The notes under the pieces are model-generated. The model searched no databases, had not been told where the DNA came from, and saw only the letters and a list, made by a program, of their open reading frames with translations. Below, piece after piece: positions 28,758 through 36,536 of a stretch of DNA of 63,710 nucleotides (its first letter is position 1; each line of letters begins with the position of its first letter). Source of the DNA: Clostridium sp. (GTDB taxonomy: Bacteria; Bacillota; Clostridia; Oscillospirales; Ruminococcaceae); NCBI GenBank assembly GCA_023664445.1, contig JAMPFN010000008.1, positions 1 to 63,710 of the forward strand. Direction: 5' to 3'. The translations under genes and the position numbers were made by a program.

Positions 28758-30710
28758 TTAGAAATTCGGCATAACAGCGCTCCAGACACAACCATACAAC
28801 TCTTCGGTATCGGCAGTAAGGTCATCCCAATTGGGAGAAATCTGGTCAATAGGTTGAATATACACAACCTCAGAATCAATGCTGAATGTAATTGCAGAAT
28901 CTGAAATGTCATATGTCAGATTAACAACATCGCCGTATTCTGCATCCATTTCCATTACTACAGCGTCAGCAAGGGTAATTAAGTAGTCACGATCATTTTT
29001 ATTGGTATCAGCATTTGCCGTTACTGTAGAAGATACAATAGAATCATCATATGAAACCTCATCTTCATAATATTCTTTAAGCTCTTCAGCGATAGCATTG
29101 CGAGTAGCCTCATTCAGAAATCTGAGAGAACCCTTACCGGAACCGAATTCTTTATCATATCTACGTACGCCTTCTTTTGCTAAATGAAGCCAGCCTTTGA
29201 CAGCAAGGTTATCATTATAGTCGCCGTTTTCACGCTTGCGTTTCATATTCTTGATGATAGGCTTAGCTATTTGGCGGTATAAATTTCCGTCATTTACTAT
29301 GTAAAGAACAAGTTCGTCAACGTCGTCTTGAGAAACAGTATTGTCTGCTGCGCTGATACTTGAAGCCTTTACAGCATTTTTCTTTTTTGTCTGTACAGAA
29401 CCGACAACAATACCCGTATCTTCCTCAAATACATCATAAATTAAATCTTCAAGTATATATTCAGGCGTACTTCCGTGCTCGTGAGCACCTTCAAAATAAG
29501 AACCGTCAGTTATCATATCTATAATTCCTAAAAATGCATCAGTTGAAAGCTTGCAGTGATACTCACTTTCCAGTTCTTTGATGAGATTTTCTGCAAAGGT
29601 TTGAAGCTCATATTTATTGACAGTTTCAGATGCAGCATTTACAGTAAACTTTCTTTTGGCAGAAACTGAAGCTACCACTTCATCTTTAGCATAAGACACC
29701 ACAAATCTAATGTCACTGTGTTGATTCCCGTACATGGATATTTCAACAGAAAAGTCTTCATCGACCTCAGCAACCTCTTCCCATTTACATGTAATAATAT
29801 CCACAACCAATTTGGGCACATCTGCATCTGTCGGCTCGTTTTCAACATAATCAAGCAGCCAATCCTTAAATACTCTGAGATTTTCGCTATCTTTGCAGAG
29901 AGTCTTGATTGTATGATAAAAACTGACATCATAAACAGAACCGGAATACACTTTCTCTGAGTTACGATATATTACAATGTCATAATCCTCCATAGAGTAT
30001 GATTCAGAGGAACCTTTTACAGTAAACTTTCTTTTAGAATCAGCAGAAGATTTTACATTCTTGCAATAATCAGGAAACTGAGTCAGAACATCAGCTACAG
30101 TTTTACCCTTATTTCTATTGACTTCTACAAAATCATCAATACTTACTGCATTACCTTCACACATTGCCGGAGAAAGTCTGACATATTCACCTGATTCCTC
30201 ATTTGTAAGTTTTACTGTACAGCCGTTCATAAGCTTTTCCCATGCAAAAGATTCCAACTCAGAATAGTCGTCAGTTTCAATACTGTCTTCAACGCCTTTA
30301 TAATCCAAACCATAATAGGACGTACCTTTATAGTCATAATCACTGTAAACAGCATTCTTTGAAGCCTTTACAGTAAACTTACGCTTAGTGCTGATAGAAG
30401 CCGCAATTCCATACTTTTTCATAAGCGTAGTGTTACGAGTTTCAGGAATAATATCATAGTGATCAAGTTCTTTCGTGGACAACGGTCTGTCAACATAGAT
30501 TACCGTCATATAATCATCAAGGTCTTCCCAGTTTACAAGATTTACATCTTTCGGGAGCGTACCGGGACCAATACCATGTTTTGTGAAATACATATAAGGT
30601 CTGTCAGCATTTCTCTTTGATTCAAAAGGACTTGCCGACATTATTCTGTGGTTTTGGCTTGCAGAAGCCCTTACAAAACGTCTTGGTTTTCTTGAACAAA
30701 TAATTTTCAC
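28758..30710 (-). CDS. putative virion polyprotein with repeated cleavage-like linkers
   Basis: 650 residues from GTG 30710 (VKIICSRKPRRFVRASASQN). Four near-identical linkers, KRKFTVKAS, KRKFTVKGS, KRKFTVNAAS and KKKNAVKAS, occur near residues 109, 226, 352 and 442, each after a Ser/Ala-rich turn. They divide the protein into five unrelated modules of about 90-210 residues. The last module contains LVLYIVNDGNLYRQIAKPI, a domain found alone in Firmicutes mobile elements. The linkers match the end of the N-terminal leader (FVRASAS, IMSAS). I infer a chain of separate proteins joined by protease sites, possibly cut by the prohead protease. Confidence 0.7.
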   Translation of the reverse strand: MKIICSRKPRRFVRASASQNHRIMSASPFESKRNADRPYMYFTKHGIGPGTLPKDVNLVNWEDLDDYMTVIYVDRPLSTKELDHYDIIPETRNTTLMKKYGIAASISTKRKFTVKASKNAVYSDYDYKGTSYYGLDYKGVEDSIETDDYSELESFAWEKLMNGCTVKLTNEESGEYVRLSPAMCEGNAVSIDDFVEVNRNKGKTVADVLTQFPDYCKNVKSSADSKRKFTVKGSSESYSMEDYDIVIYRNSEKVYSGSVYDVSFYHTIKTLCKDSENLRVFKDWLLDYVENEPTDADVPKLVVDIITCKWEEVAEVDEDFSVEISMYGNQHSDIRFVVSYAKDEVVASVSAKRKFTVNAASETVNKYELQTFAENLIKELESEYHCKLSTDAFLGIIDMITDGSYFEGAHEHGSTPEYILEDLIYDVFEEDTGIVVGSVQTKKKNAVKASSISAADNTVSQDDVDELVLYIVNDGNLYRQIAKPIIKNMKRKRENGDYNDNLAVKGWLHLAKEGVRRYDKEFGSGKGSLRFLNEATRNAIAEELKEYYEDEVSYDDSIVSSTVTANADTNKNDRDYLITLADAVVMEMDAEYGDVVNLTYDISDSAITFSIDSEVVYIQPIDQISPNWDDLTADTEELYGCVWSAVMPNF

Positions 30711-30727
30711 AAATATCACCTCATAGT

Positions 30728-30937
30728 TTAATTTAAAATCATATCCGATATTGACATTTCAATCGGACTAAGCGCCTCACTTAATTCATCAGCAATGCGT
30801 ACAGCGTCCTTTTCAAATCCCATTCTGGTTAATTTCTCCAGACCGTCAATAATATAATCAAAATCCGCTTCTATGTCATCAATCTTATCATCTAAAACAG
30901 AATCCGAATCAGAAGCGGCATGAATGTAACGTTTCAT
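30728..30937 (-). CDS. small helical protein with MKRYIHAAS leader
   Basis: 69 residues: MKRYIHAASDSDS then an acidic two-helix body (DDKIDDIEADFDYIIDGLEK, MGFEKDAVRIADELSEAL). The leader is the shortest example of the shared N-terminus and ends in AAS. It is followed 17 bases later by the polyprotein gene and driven by the motif at 30956. Confidence 0.7.
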   Translation of the reverse strand: MKRYIHAASDSDSVLDDKIDDIEADFDYIIDGLEKLTRMGFEKDAVRIADELSEALSPIEMSISDMILN

Positions 30938-30955
30938 GTTATCACCCCTTAATAT

Positions 30956-30967
30956 GTAATAACGATT
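30956..30967 (-). promoter_or_regulatory. phage promoter motif AATCGTTATTAC
   Basis: 11 of 12 match on the minus strand, directly after a terminator and 19 bases before the ATG at 30937. Confidence 0.55.
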
Positions 30968-30975
30968 GACAGCAT

Positions 30976-31020
30976 AAAAATATCAGCAACGCCATACAAA
31001 CCGTCACTGATATATAAGGT
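30976..31020 (-). terminator. TATATAAGGT element fused to terminator
   Basis: ACCTTATATA (31011-31020) flows into a 12-bp stem ATATCAGTGACG/CGTTGCTGATAT (31002-31013 with 30980-30991) with TTTTTAT after it, minus strand. The second of two tandem terminators after 31095-31568. Confidence 0.75.
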
Positions 31021-31037
31021 TTATTTGAAATTATAAA

Positions 31038-31067
31038 TAAAAAACGACAGCCTATATTAAGCTGTCG
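31038..31067 (-). terminator. first terminator after 31095-31568
   Basis: Minus strand: CGACAGC/GCTGTCG stem with a nine-base loop, then TTTTTTATTT. Confidence 0.8.
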
Positions 31068-31094
31068 CTGTAAAAAACTTAATTATGATAAAAT

Positions 31095-31568
31095 TTATCT
31101 GCACATATGACAAGTATAATGTGTACCGTCAATTGAAAGCTGCCCTTCATATATTACTTTACAGGTATTTAGGTACAAACGGAACATATCTTCAATTTCA
31201 TCTTGAATTTCAGGCTCGTCAATTATACATTTATCACCGTATATATAACAGTCATAATGATCAAATTCACCCGAATTGTTCCAGATAGGCATTACCATTA
31301 CTCTTCCTCTCGGAAAATAATCATACTTAACTGCCTTACCATCAACTTTATATTGATTTTTTATACTTTTCCATGCATTGATGTGAAGAATATCATCACA
31401 TTCTGATCCATGTGTATTAACATTATCACTTACAACAACCAATTCGTCATCAATTACCCAGAATATACCGCCCTTTGGATTATTTGTTCCGGCTGATATT
31501 TTGGTTGTTGCAAAAACACGTCTTATTCTGTCAGGTCTTTTTTCAGAATTTTTTACATAAATTTTCAT
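31095..31568 (-). CDS. hypothetical protein, paralogue of 6782-7156
   Basis: 157 residues from ATG 31568 (MKIYVKNSEKRPDRIRRVFA), chosen for its GGGGGT site. A longer basic leader with VFATTKISAG is followed by the domain shared with 6782-7156: GGIFWVIDDELVVV, then HINAWKSIK, then YDYFPRGRV, and a final segment with four Cys/His (TCHMC). The two copies differ mostly in the leader. It has a TTGACA-17-TATAAT promoter. Confidence 0.72.
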   Translation of the reverse strand: MKIYVKNSEKRPDRIRRVFATTKISAGTNNPKGGIFWVIDDELVVVSDNVNTHGSECDDILHINAWKSIKNQYKVDGKAVKYDYFPRGRVMVMPIWNNSGEFDHYDCYIYGDKCIIDEPEIQDEIEDMFRLYLNTCKVIYEGQLSIDGTHYTCHMCR

Positions 31569-31633
31569 AGTAATAATACCCCCAAGACTGCAACTTATAT
31601 GTTTTAAACTGATAAAATTCAATCTGTATATTA

Positions 31634-31662
31634 ATTATATCGTACTCCTTATAAGTTGTCAA
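31634..31662 (-). promoter_or_regulatory. sigma-A promoter, TACGA subclass
   Basis: TTGACA (31657-31662), a 17-base spacer ending TACGA, and TATAAT (31634-31639) on the minus strand, overlapping the end of the SNF2 gene leader region. Confidence 0.78.
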
Positions 31663-31663
31663 A

Positions 31664-33475
31664 TTATATTTTACTATTACCAAGCAATTTCTCAAACAGT
31701 TCCGGATTTCTTCTGAGATCAAGCTTGCCGTCAACTATAAAGTTGGAGATATCCTGTTTATCATAAACGATCTTATGTACTGTTTCATCAATAGTTCCCT
31801 TTGTAATAATTGTATAGATATTTACCGGAGCGTCTGCTCCGATTCTATGCGTTCGATCTTCACACTGAACTTTATCTGCCGGAGTCCATGGCTCATCAGC
31901 AAAAATAACATTATTTGCAGCTGTAAGGGTATGATTCACACCCAAAGCGCCTACCGTACCAAGCATAACCTTATAATCAGGATTATTGATAAAAACTCTT
32001 TTGTGCTTCTGCCTGTCGGATTCCGACATTGAACCGGTAAAGCAAGCCGTTTTGTATTTAGCTGAAACAAACTTATATACAGGCTTTAAAGCGCCTACCC
32101 AATTTGAAAATATAACTACTTTTTCACCGCGTTCAACTACCTCATCAACTAATTCCAACAGACGAACCAATTTTGCATTTTTGCTGAGGTATTTATCATC
32201 AAACTTAATATTGTTATCTATCAGTTCAGGGCAGCCGTTTACCTGGCGTAGCCTGAGCATTTCAGTGAGCGGATTCATAGATTCAAGTATTTCATCTTTA
32301 TGCTCAAGCATATCCCACTGAATATCACGATAAAGCTTCTGCTGTACGGGCGTATTTTCTACATACTCCGTATAATATATTTTCGGCGGAAGGTCTAAAA
32401 CATCCTTTTTCAAGCGTCTGAGCATATTGTTCTGAAGCATATCTTTCAGATAAGGAATATTTTTGTATGCCATGATCTCATGACCGCCGTATCCCCCAAA
32501 AACGCAGAATTGCTGACACCACAGCCAATAGCTTTTCATAGAATGACCGTTTACAAGTTTCAGCGGCGTGTAAACATCTGTAGGTTTATTCACTATCGGA
32601 GTACCTGTCATGGGAATCCACTCAATTGAATTGCCTGTTTTCTTCTTGATTTCCAAAATAAGTTTACCCTGTGTAGATTTTGGCGACATATTTTTATGAA
32701 CTTCGTCAATGGGCATCATCTGAAGTTCATTATTCTGTGCCATATTTATTATTTCCTCTGCAAGAGTATATTTTCTTCCATTTTTTGTTCTGAGGGATTC
32801 AATATTCGTTATAAGAAAGTACGGCAGCTTCGGAGCTGAAATATCTCCGTACATATGACCTGTTTTTAAGTCGTCAACCTTGTCTGCTCCTGTGGTATTT
32901 AACTTTAAATCGCCGTTTTTCTTTAACCTTGTTCCCAATATGTATGCCTGCTCCATGCCGTTCGTATGGTTGAAGATGTCCTCTTGCCAACTGAATTTGG
33001 CTGAATTTACGCAGGTAATAATAAGACAATGCCTATAGCTATACTTTTTCCGCATATATAAGGCATAGTTCATCACTTCCAAAGTTTTGCCGAGTCCCTG
33101 TTCATCAGATAAAATAAATCCTCTGCCGGCTCTGTTTTTTGCATATTTCAGAAAATCTATCTGGTGAGAATACAGATTATAACCTCGCTTAACGTGCTGC
33201 TCCATATCCGAAATGTCGATCTCAGGAATGCTGTTTGTAGAATCAAGACTTGCATTCTCATTAAGATTTTCCTCTGACTGAATCTGAACGGCATTTTCAT
33301 ATTCAGTACCTTTTATTTCATTCAACAGCCAACCGAGGTGTTCTTTTGGTATTGTCCAGAATTTTTCTTTCGGATTCCATTGTCTGCCGGGTACATTCTT
33401 TACATAAGATATCAGAACAGGATCATATCTGAATTTGAGTATATAAGAATTACCCTCCTGAATTACATATAACAT
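31664..33475 (-). CDS. SNF2-family helicase/ATPase
   Basis: 603 residues. A HARP-like N-terminal segment (VPGRQWNPKEKFWTIP) precedes helicase motifs: Walker A SDEQGLGKT (about 130), motif II as DEVH (about 257), motif III TGTPI (about 292), and in the second lobe IFSNW (about 455), ADEPWTPADKVQCEDRTHRI (about 550-568). This is the SMARCAL1/ZRANB3-like SNF2 group often found in phages, acting as a double-strand DNA translocase in fork remodelling or replication. Motif II is DEVH in place of DEAH. Complete length. Confidence 0.92.
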   Translation of the reverse strand: MLYVIQEGNSYILKFRYDPVLISYVKNVPGRQWNPKEKFWTIPKEHLGWLLNEIKGTEYENAVQIQSEENLNENASLDSTNSIPEIDISDMEQHVKRGYNLYSHQIDFLKYAKNRAGRGFILSDEQGLGKTLEVMNYALYMRKKYSYRHCLIITCVNSAKFSWQEDIFNHTNGMEQAYILGTRLKKNGDLKLNTTGADKVDDLKTGHMYGDISAPKLPYFLITNIESLRTKNGRKYTLAEEIINMAQNNELQMMPIDEVHKNMSPKSTQGKLILEIKKKTGNSIEWIPMTGTPIVNKPTDVYTPLKLVNGHSMKSYWLWCQQFCVFGGYGGHEIMAYKNIPYLKDMLQNNMLRRLKKDVLDLPPKIYYTEYVENTPVQQKLYRDIQWDMLEHKDEILESMNPLTEMLRLRQVNGCPELIDNNIKFDDKYLSKNAKLVRLLELVDEVVERGEKVVIFSNWVGALKPVYKFVSAKYKTACFTGSMSESDRQKHKRVFINNPDYKVMLGTVGALGVNHTLTAANNVIFADEPWTPADKVQCEDRTHRIGADAPVNIYTIITKGTIDETVHKIVYDKQDISNFIVDGKLDLRRNPELFEKLLGNSKI

Positions 33476-33507
33476 TTATATAACACTCCTAATATTATTC
33501 TATATTA

Positions 33508-33519
33508 TATATAACGATT
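33508..33519 (-). promoter_or_regulatory. phage promoter motif, AATCGTTATATA
   Basis: A good match with ATGATTTTT upstream, 33 bases before the SNF2 start and just after a terminator. Confidence 0.55.
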
Positions 33520-33528
33520 TTAAAAATC

Positions 33529-33566
33529 ATAAAAACCGCCGTACATTGTGCTGTACAGCGGTTTTT
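33529..33566 (-). terminator. terminator after 33570-33785
   Basis: A 12-bp stem (33534-33545 with 33552-33563), T run on the minus strand. Confidence 0.8.
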
Positions 33567-33569
33567 TGT

Positions 33570-33785
33570 TCAGAATAATCTTTTCGGTTTAGTCTTGTCC
33601 GACTTTACAAGCATTGTACCACCAATCAATTCATGAACCTTGTCATAAGCAGATACCTTATTATTTACCTTGCAGCAGTAACCGGCGCTGCATATAGCTT
33701 TTAATTCACTGAGAGCCGGAATACAATCTATTGAATCAGTCCACATAATAACTTGTCCGTTCTTATTGACTACCTCAAATTTCAT
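33570..33785 (-). CDS. small conserved phage protein ending KPKRLF
   Basis: 71 residues: MKFEVVNKNGQVIMWTDSID then SELKAICSAGYCCKVNNK, a small alpha/beta protein type known from Firmicutes phages and plasmids without assigned function. The C-terminus KTKPKRLF matches the KP(K/R)(K/R)LF tails of the methyltransferases 30 kb away. Good AGAGGGTGG site. It ends the SleB/endolysin run. Confidence 0.72.
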   Translation of the reverse strand: MKFEVVNKNGQVIMWTDSIDCIPALSELKAICSAGYCCKVNNKVSAYDKVHELIGGTMLVKSDKTKPKRLF

Positions 33786-33809
33786 TTTTCCACCCTCTGT
33801 TCATAAATT

Positions 33810-34382
33810 TTATTCATACTTTGCTTTCAGTTCGGGATCATAGCTGAAATATGTATTTTCATATTGCTTATACCCTACAAGTCCGCCCCATTCATGATAC
33901 CATCCGCTGCGGAAATATGTGACATAAACAGGAAGTGTGCAGCCATTTTCAACTATGTATCTCACAGCTTCCAGCTGTTCATCTGTCGGTTCTGTGTATG
34001 GTATCATATTTGCCGGAGAAAATTGTCCGTCCTCATATATTACTTCACTCAATGATTTATCCTCGATCATCATTCTGTTTATCACAACGCTGGCTACATC
34101 TTTCTGACAATCCATACACTCTATACCTACTTCAAGGTAAACAAGCGAAGCAAGCTCATATATTTCTGATTCATTAAGAATAAAGTCATCAGATATGTCC
34201 GTAGGTTCCGTACTTACAACAGTTGTTGAAATTTCAGTACATACTGAAGGAATATCGGTATATACGCAGTTATTTTCTGTAATGTCTTTACAAGCATTAT
34301 TTACAGTATATATTCCGCCTGAACCCATTGCCGCAATAGAAATAAAGCTTAAAATCCCTTTGCATATTCTGTACTTATCCAT
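33810..34382 (-). CDS. SleB-like cell-wall hydrolase, membrane-anchored
   Basis: 190 residues. An N-terminal signal/anchor (about 8-28, GILSFISIAAMGSGGIYTV) and a Thr/Ser-rich linker lead to a Hydrolase_2 (SleB-type) domain: the catalytic Glu region ELASLVYLEVG, then VASVVINRMM, then QFSPANM. SleB enzymes are lytic transglycosylases or amidases of spore cortex and cell walls. Here it would help wall degradation during lysis or entry. It follows the endolysin gene, with an AATCGTTATTAA motif in front. Confidence 0.85.
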   Translation of the reverse strand: MDKYRICKGILSFISIAAMGSGGIYTVNNACKDITENNCVYTDIPSVCTEISTTVVSTEPTDISDDFILNESEIYELASLVYLEVGIECMDCQKDVASVVINRMMIEDKSLSEVIYEDGQFSPANMIPYTEPTDEQLEAVRYIVENGCTLPVYVTYFRSGWYHEWGGLVGYKQYENTYFSYDPELKAKYE

Positions 34383-34452
34383 TTTTTGTTCTCCTTTACG
34401 TTTATTTGTAATTAATGATCATGAAGAATTTTATTTTCAGATCATTACAATG

Positions 34453-34464
34453 TTAATAACGATT
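34453..34464 (-). promoter_or_regulatory. phage promoter motif AATCGTTATTAA
   Basis: 11 of 12 match on the minus strand, between the endolysin terminator and the SleB-like gene start. Confidence 0.55.
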
Positions 34465-34471
34465 TGATGTA

Positions 34472-34507
34472 AAAAAAATAAACGCCGACACTATTGCACC
34501 GACGCTT
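34472..34507 (-). terminator. terminator after endolysin
   Basis: A 12-bp stem that includes several G-U pairs only possible in the minus-strand RNA (34496-34507 with 34480-34491), then a T8 run. The wobble pattern fixes its direction. Confidence 0.75.
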
Positions 34508-34537
34508 AAAATTTATTAAAGGAGGACAATTGCATAT

Positions 34538-35566
34538 TTATAAAAGCTTGTTTACTGCCGATTGGACCTCAGAATAATTGTATCCTGCCGCTTCAAGCCG
34601 TTTCTTACGGTCTGTGCCGTTACCCCATTTTCCCTGAATCACCTCTTTAGCAATTTCAGTTACAGATTTCTTGTCATAGGTAGTGCCGTAAAGAAGCTTA
34701 TTGACCTCAGCCTGTACGCCCTCGGCATTGTAACCGGCGGCTTTAAGCTTATTGATACGGTCGTTTCCGTTGCCCCACTTACCGGCAATTACTTCTTTTG
34801 CAATATCTGTAATCGATTTCTTACCGGAAGATGCCTTGACATTCTTAGCCTTACAAATCCATGCTCCCGGAGCTGATTTATTCACAGTCACATTAACTGC
34901 AGTACTCGTTTCATTGTAGATATAGTATGTACCGGCAGTGACTGTACGCTTACGGTTTTTATCATTAACAGCGTCTGCAGCCGTTGTATAGCCGTAAAGA
35001 TTTGTAACGACCTCATATTTCTTACTTTCAGATGACTGAGGTTTTGTTTCAGCTGATTTTGAACCAAGAAGCTTATTCACCTCTGTGCAGATATAGTTGA
35101 TTTTAGACTTTATGTATGGTCCTGGACAGCTTGTAGACGCAAACATTTCATGAAGCGTCAAACTGCCATTTGGCGTTCCGTCATAGTAAAGCTTTGGAAT
35201 ATTATTTCTTTTACAAACATCTGCACACCACTTTATCAGCATTGCAAGGTCTGCGTCTGAAATAGGCCACTGACCTCCGCATGATGAATTTGCAACTTCA
35301 ATTGTAACCGCTTTATGATCGTTTTCAGCATTTCCGGAAGTCCAGGCTCTGTTCTTTTCCTCTACGCAAAGCCCAAGCTTACCGCCGCTAAGAACATAAT
35401 TTGCGGACACTTCACGAGATGTAGTTGATATGTAATTGAGCAGATTTTCCATAGACATACAGCCTGCAGCATGGTGAATAGTAATTTTAGTGATCGGATA
35501 TTTACGTGAATTGCATTTATCTGTAAGCTGTTTTTTAGATACAAGGGAACTGTTTGTATATCCCAT
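34538..35566 (-). CDS. endolysin: N-acetylmuramoyl-L-alanine amidase with two CW_7 repeats
   Basis: 342 residues. The N-terminal Amidase_2 domain (about 1-165) has zinc ligands in ITIHHAAG (His about 31), TIEVANS and the SCPGPYI region (about 150). A linker domain follows, then two CW_7 wall-binding repeats (DIAKEVIAGKWGNGNDRINK, then EIAKEVIQGKWGNGTDRKKR), each ending in AGYN...VN-KLL. CW_7 repeats are known from Cpl-7 lysozyme and bind peptidoglycan. It has no signal peptide, so it needs the holin. It overlaps the small gene before it (TAATG). Confidence 0.95.
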   Translation of the reverse strand: MGYTNSSLVSKKQLTDKCNSRKYPITKITIHHAAGCMSMENLLNYISTTSREVSANYVLSGGKLGLCVEEKNRAWTSGNAENDHKAVTIEVANSSCGGQWPISDADLAMLIKWCADVCKRNNIPKLYYDGTPNGSLTLHEMFASTSCPGPYIKSKINYICTEVNKLLGSKSAETKPQSSESKKYEVVTNLYGYTTAADAVNDKNRKRTVTAGTYYIYNETSTAVNVTVNKSAPGAWICKAKNVKASSGKKSITDIAKEVIAGKWGNGNDRINKLKAAGYNAEGVQAEVNKLLYGTTYDKKSVTEIAKEVIQGKWGNGTDRKKRLEAAGYNYSEVQSAVNKLL

Positions 35567-35694
35567 TATTCCTCACCCTTTCCGTTTGAAAATTCAGCTG
35601 ACATTTCCTCTGTCAGATTTTCGTCAGTAATATCTTCACTGATGATCTCACTGATACCATTTTCACCTGTGAGAACTTTTACATCATCTTTCAT
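35566..35694 (-). CDS. small acidic protein, 42 aa
   Basis: ATG 35694 follows GGGTGATAAATT and opens 42 acidic codons (MKDDVKVLTGENGISEIISE, then EEMSAEFSNGKGEE) whose TAA overlaps the endolysin ATG. It lies six bases after 35701-36069. Translational coupling suggests a real gene. No family is known. Confidence 0.65.
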   Translation of the reverse strand: MKDDVKVLTGENGISEIISEDITDENLTEEMSAEFSNGKGEE

Positions 35695-35700
35695 AATTTA

Positions 35701-36069
35701 TCACCCAACCTTTATATCCGATATGTTTACCCAACCGATTATACGGTCGGCTCTGCCGACTCCGGACGGCGAATCTGTCAGACGTATTCTGCCGTTGACT
35801 ATTTCATCGTTCCAGATATAAAATTTCCCCTTGATACCGCGGAAATGCTTTGGCGCAGCGGAAGAATTGTACAACAATATAAGAGATGTTTCAAAAACAC
35901 CGCCTGTTTCAAGCGTGGTACCGGATACCTCATCTATGATCTTTTTGCTGCGTCTACGTGATTTCTTTTCAGAAGTTTCTGTTATCCGGTCGACTGCTGT
36001 TTCAGCTGTCTGCTCCTGTTCAACCGCAGATTCAGCGGAAGTTTCAAGTATTTCTTTACTTTCAGACAT
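35701..36069 (-). CDS. hypothetical head/virion-associated protein
   Basis: 122 residues. A Glu/Ala/Thr-rich, then basic N-terminal arm (about 1-50, with KKSRRRSKKIIDEVSG) precedes a small beta domain (TGGVFETSLILLYNSSA, then FYIWNDEIVNGRIRLTDSP, then IGWVNISDI), which resembles a bacterial SH3-like wall-contact module. The position between head genes and endolysin fits a virion decoration or wall-interacting protein. That is inference. Confidence 0.65.
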   Translation of the reverse strand: MSESKEILETSAESAVEQEQTAETAVDRITETSEKKSRRRSKKIIDEVSGTTLETGGVFETSLILLYNSSAAPKHFRGIKGKFYIWNDEIVNGRIRLTDSPSGVGRADRIIGWVNISDIKVG

Positions 36070-36081
36070 TAGTTATACCTC

Positions 36082-36480
36082 CTATGCGTAAATAAGTCTG
36101 TACCACAGCATTCTTGTAAGAACCCTGATACGCGCTTGCTTTCCGGGCTCTGAAACGCTGTTATATATAAATATAAGGTTTTTATTTTTCTTGCTTTCAT
36201 AGAACGAATCATATACGGCATTGCAGACCTCCTTATCTTCTATGTAGCAGAAAAGCTCTTTTATCTGATTTGCTGTATATTCATCCCGGAAATCTTCTAT
36301 ATAGTTGAAATTCGGCTTTGTTCCGTGAATGACATATGTAATAGCCTCTGAATGCAGTATTTTGTTATCATATTCAGCGGCAACCTTTCTTGCGGAAGCT
36401 GACACATTTCTGATTTCCGAATATATATTTGGCGAAGTTTCAAGCCGTCTGCGAAATTCTGAATCATCTTTTAAAGACAT
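36082..36480 (-). CDS. hypothetical protein, helical
   Basis: 132 residues from ATG 36480 (MSLKDDSEFRRRLETS), chosen because TTGGGGTG precedes it and the longer frame start overlaps the promoter motif at 36516. It contains NVSASARKVAAEYDNK, again an Ala/Ser-rich basic site, and a helical C-terminus. It lies next to the head genes. No known family. Confidence 0.65.
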   Translation of the reverse strand: MSLKDDSEFRRRLETSPNIYSEIRNVSASARKVAAEYDNKILHSEAITYVIHGTKPNFNYIEDFRDEYTANQIKELFCYIEDKEVCNAVYDSFYESKKNKNLIFIYNSVSEPGKQARIRVLTRMLWYRLIYA

Positions 36481-36515
36481 TACAAACACCCCAAATACTG
36501 ATATTGTTTGTAATG

Positions 36516-36527
36516 TTAATAACGATT
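36516..36527 (-). promoter_or_regulatory. phage promoter motif AATCGTTATTAA
   Basis: 11 of 12 match on the minus strand with CTGATATACATTG upstream, 35 bases before ATG 36480. Confidence 0.55.
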
Positions 36528-36536
36528 CAATGTATA

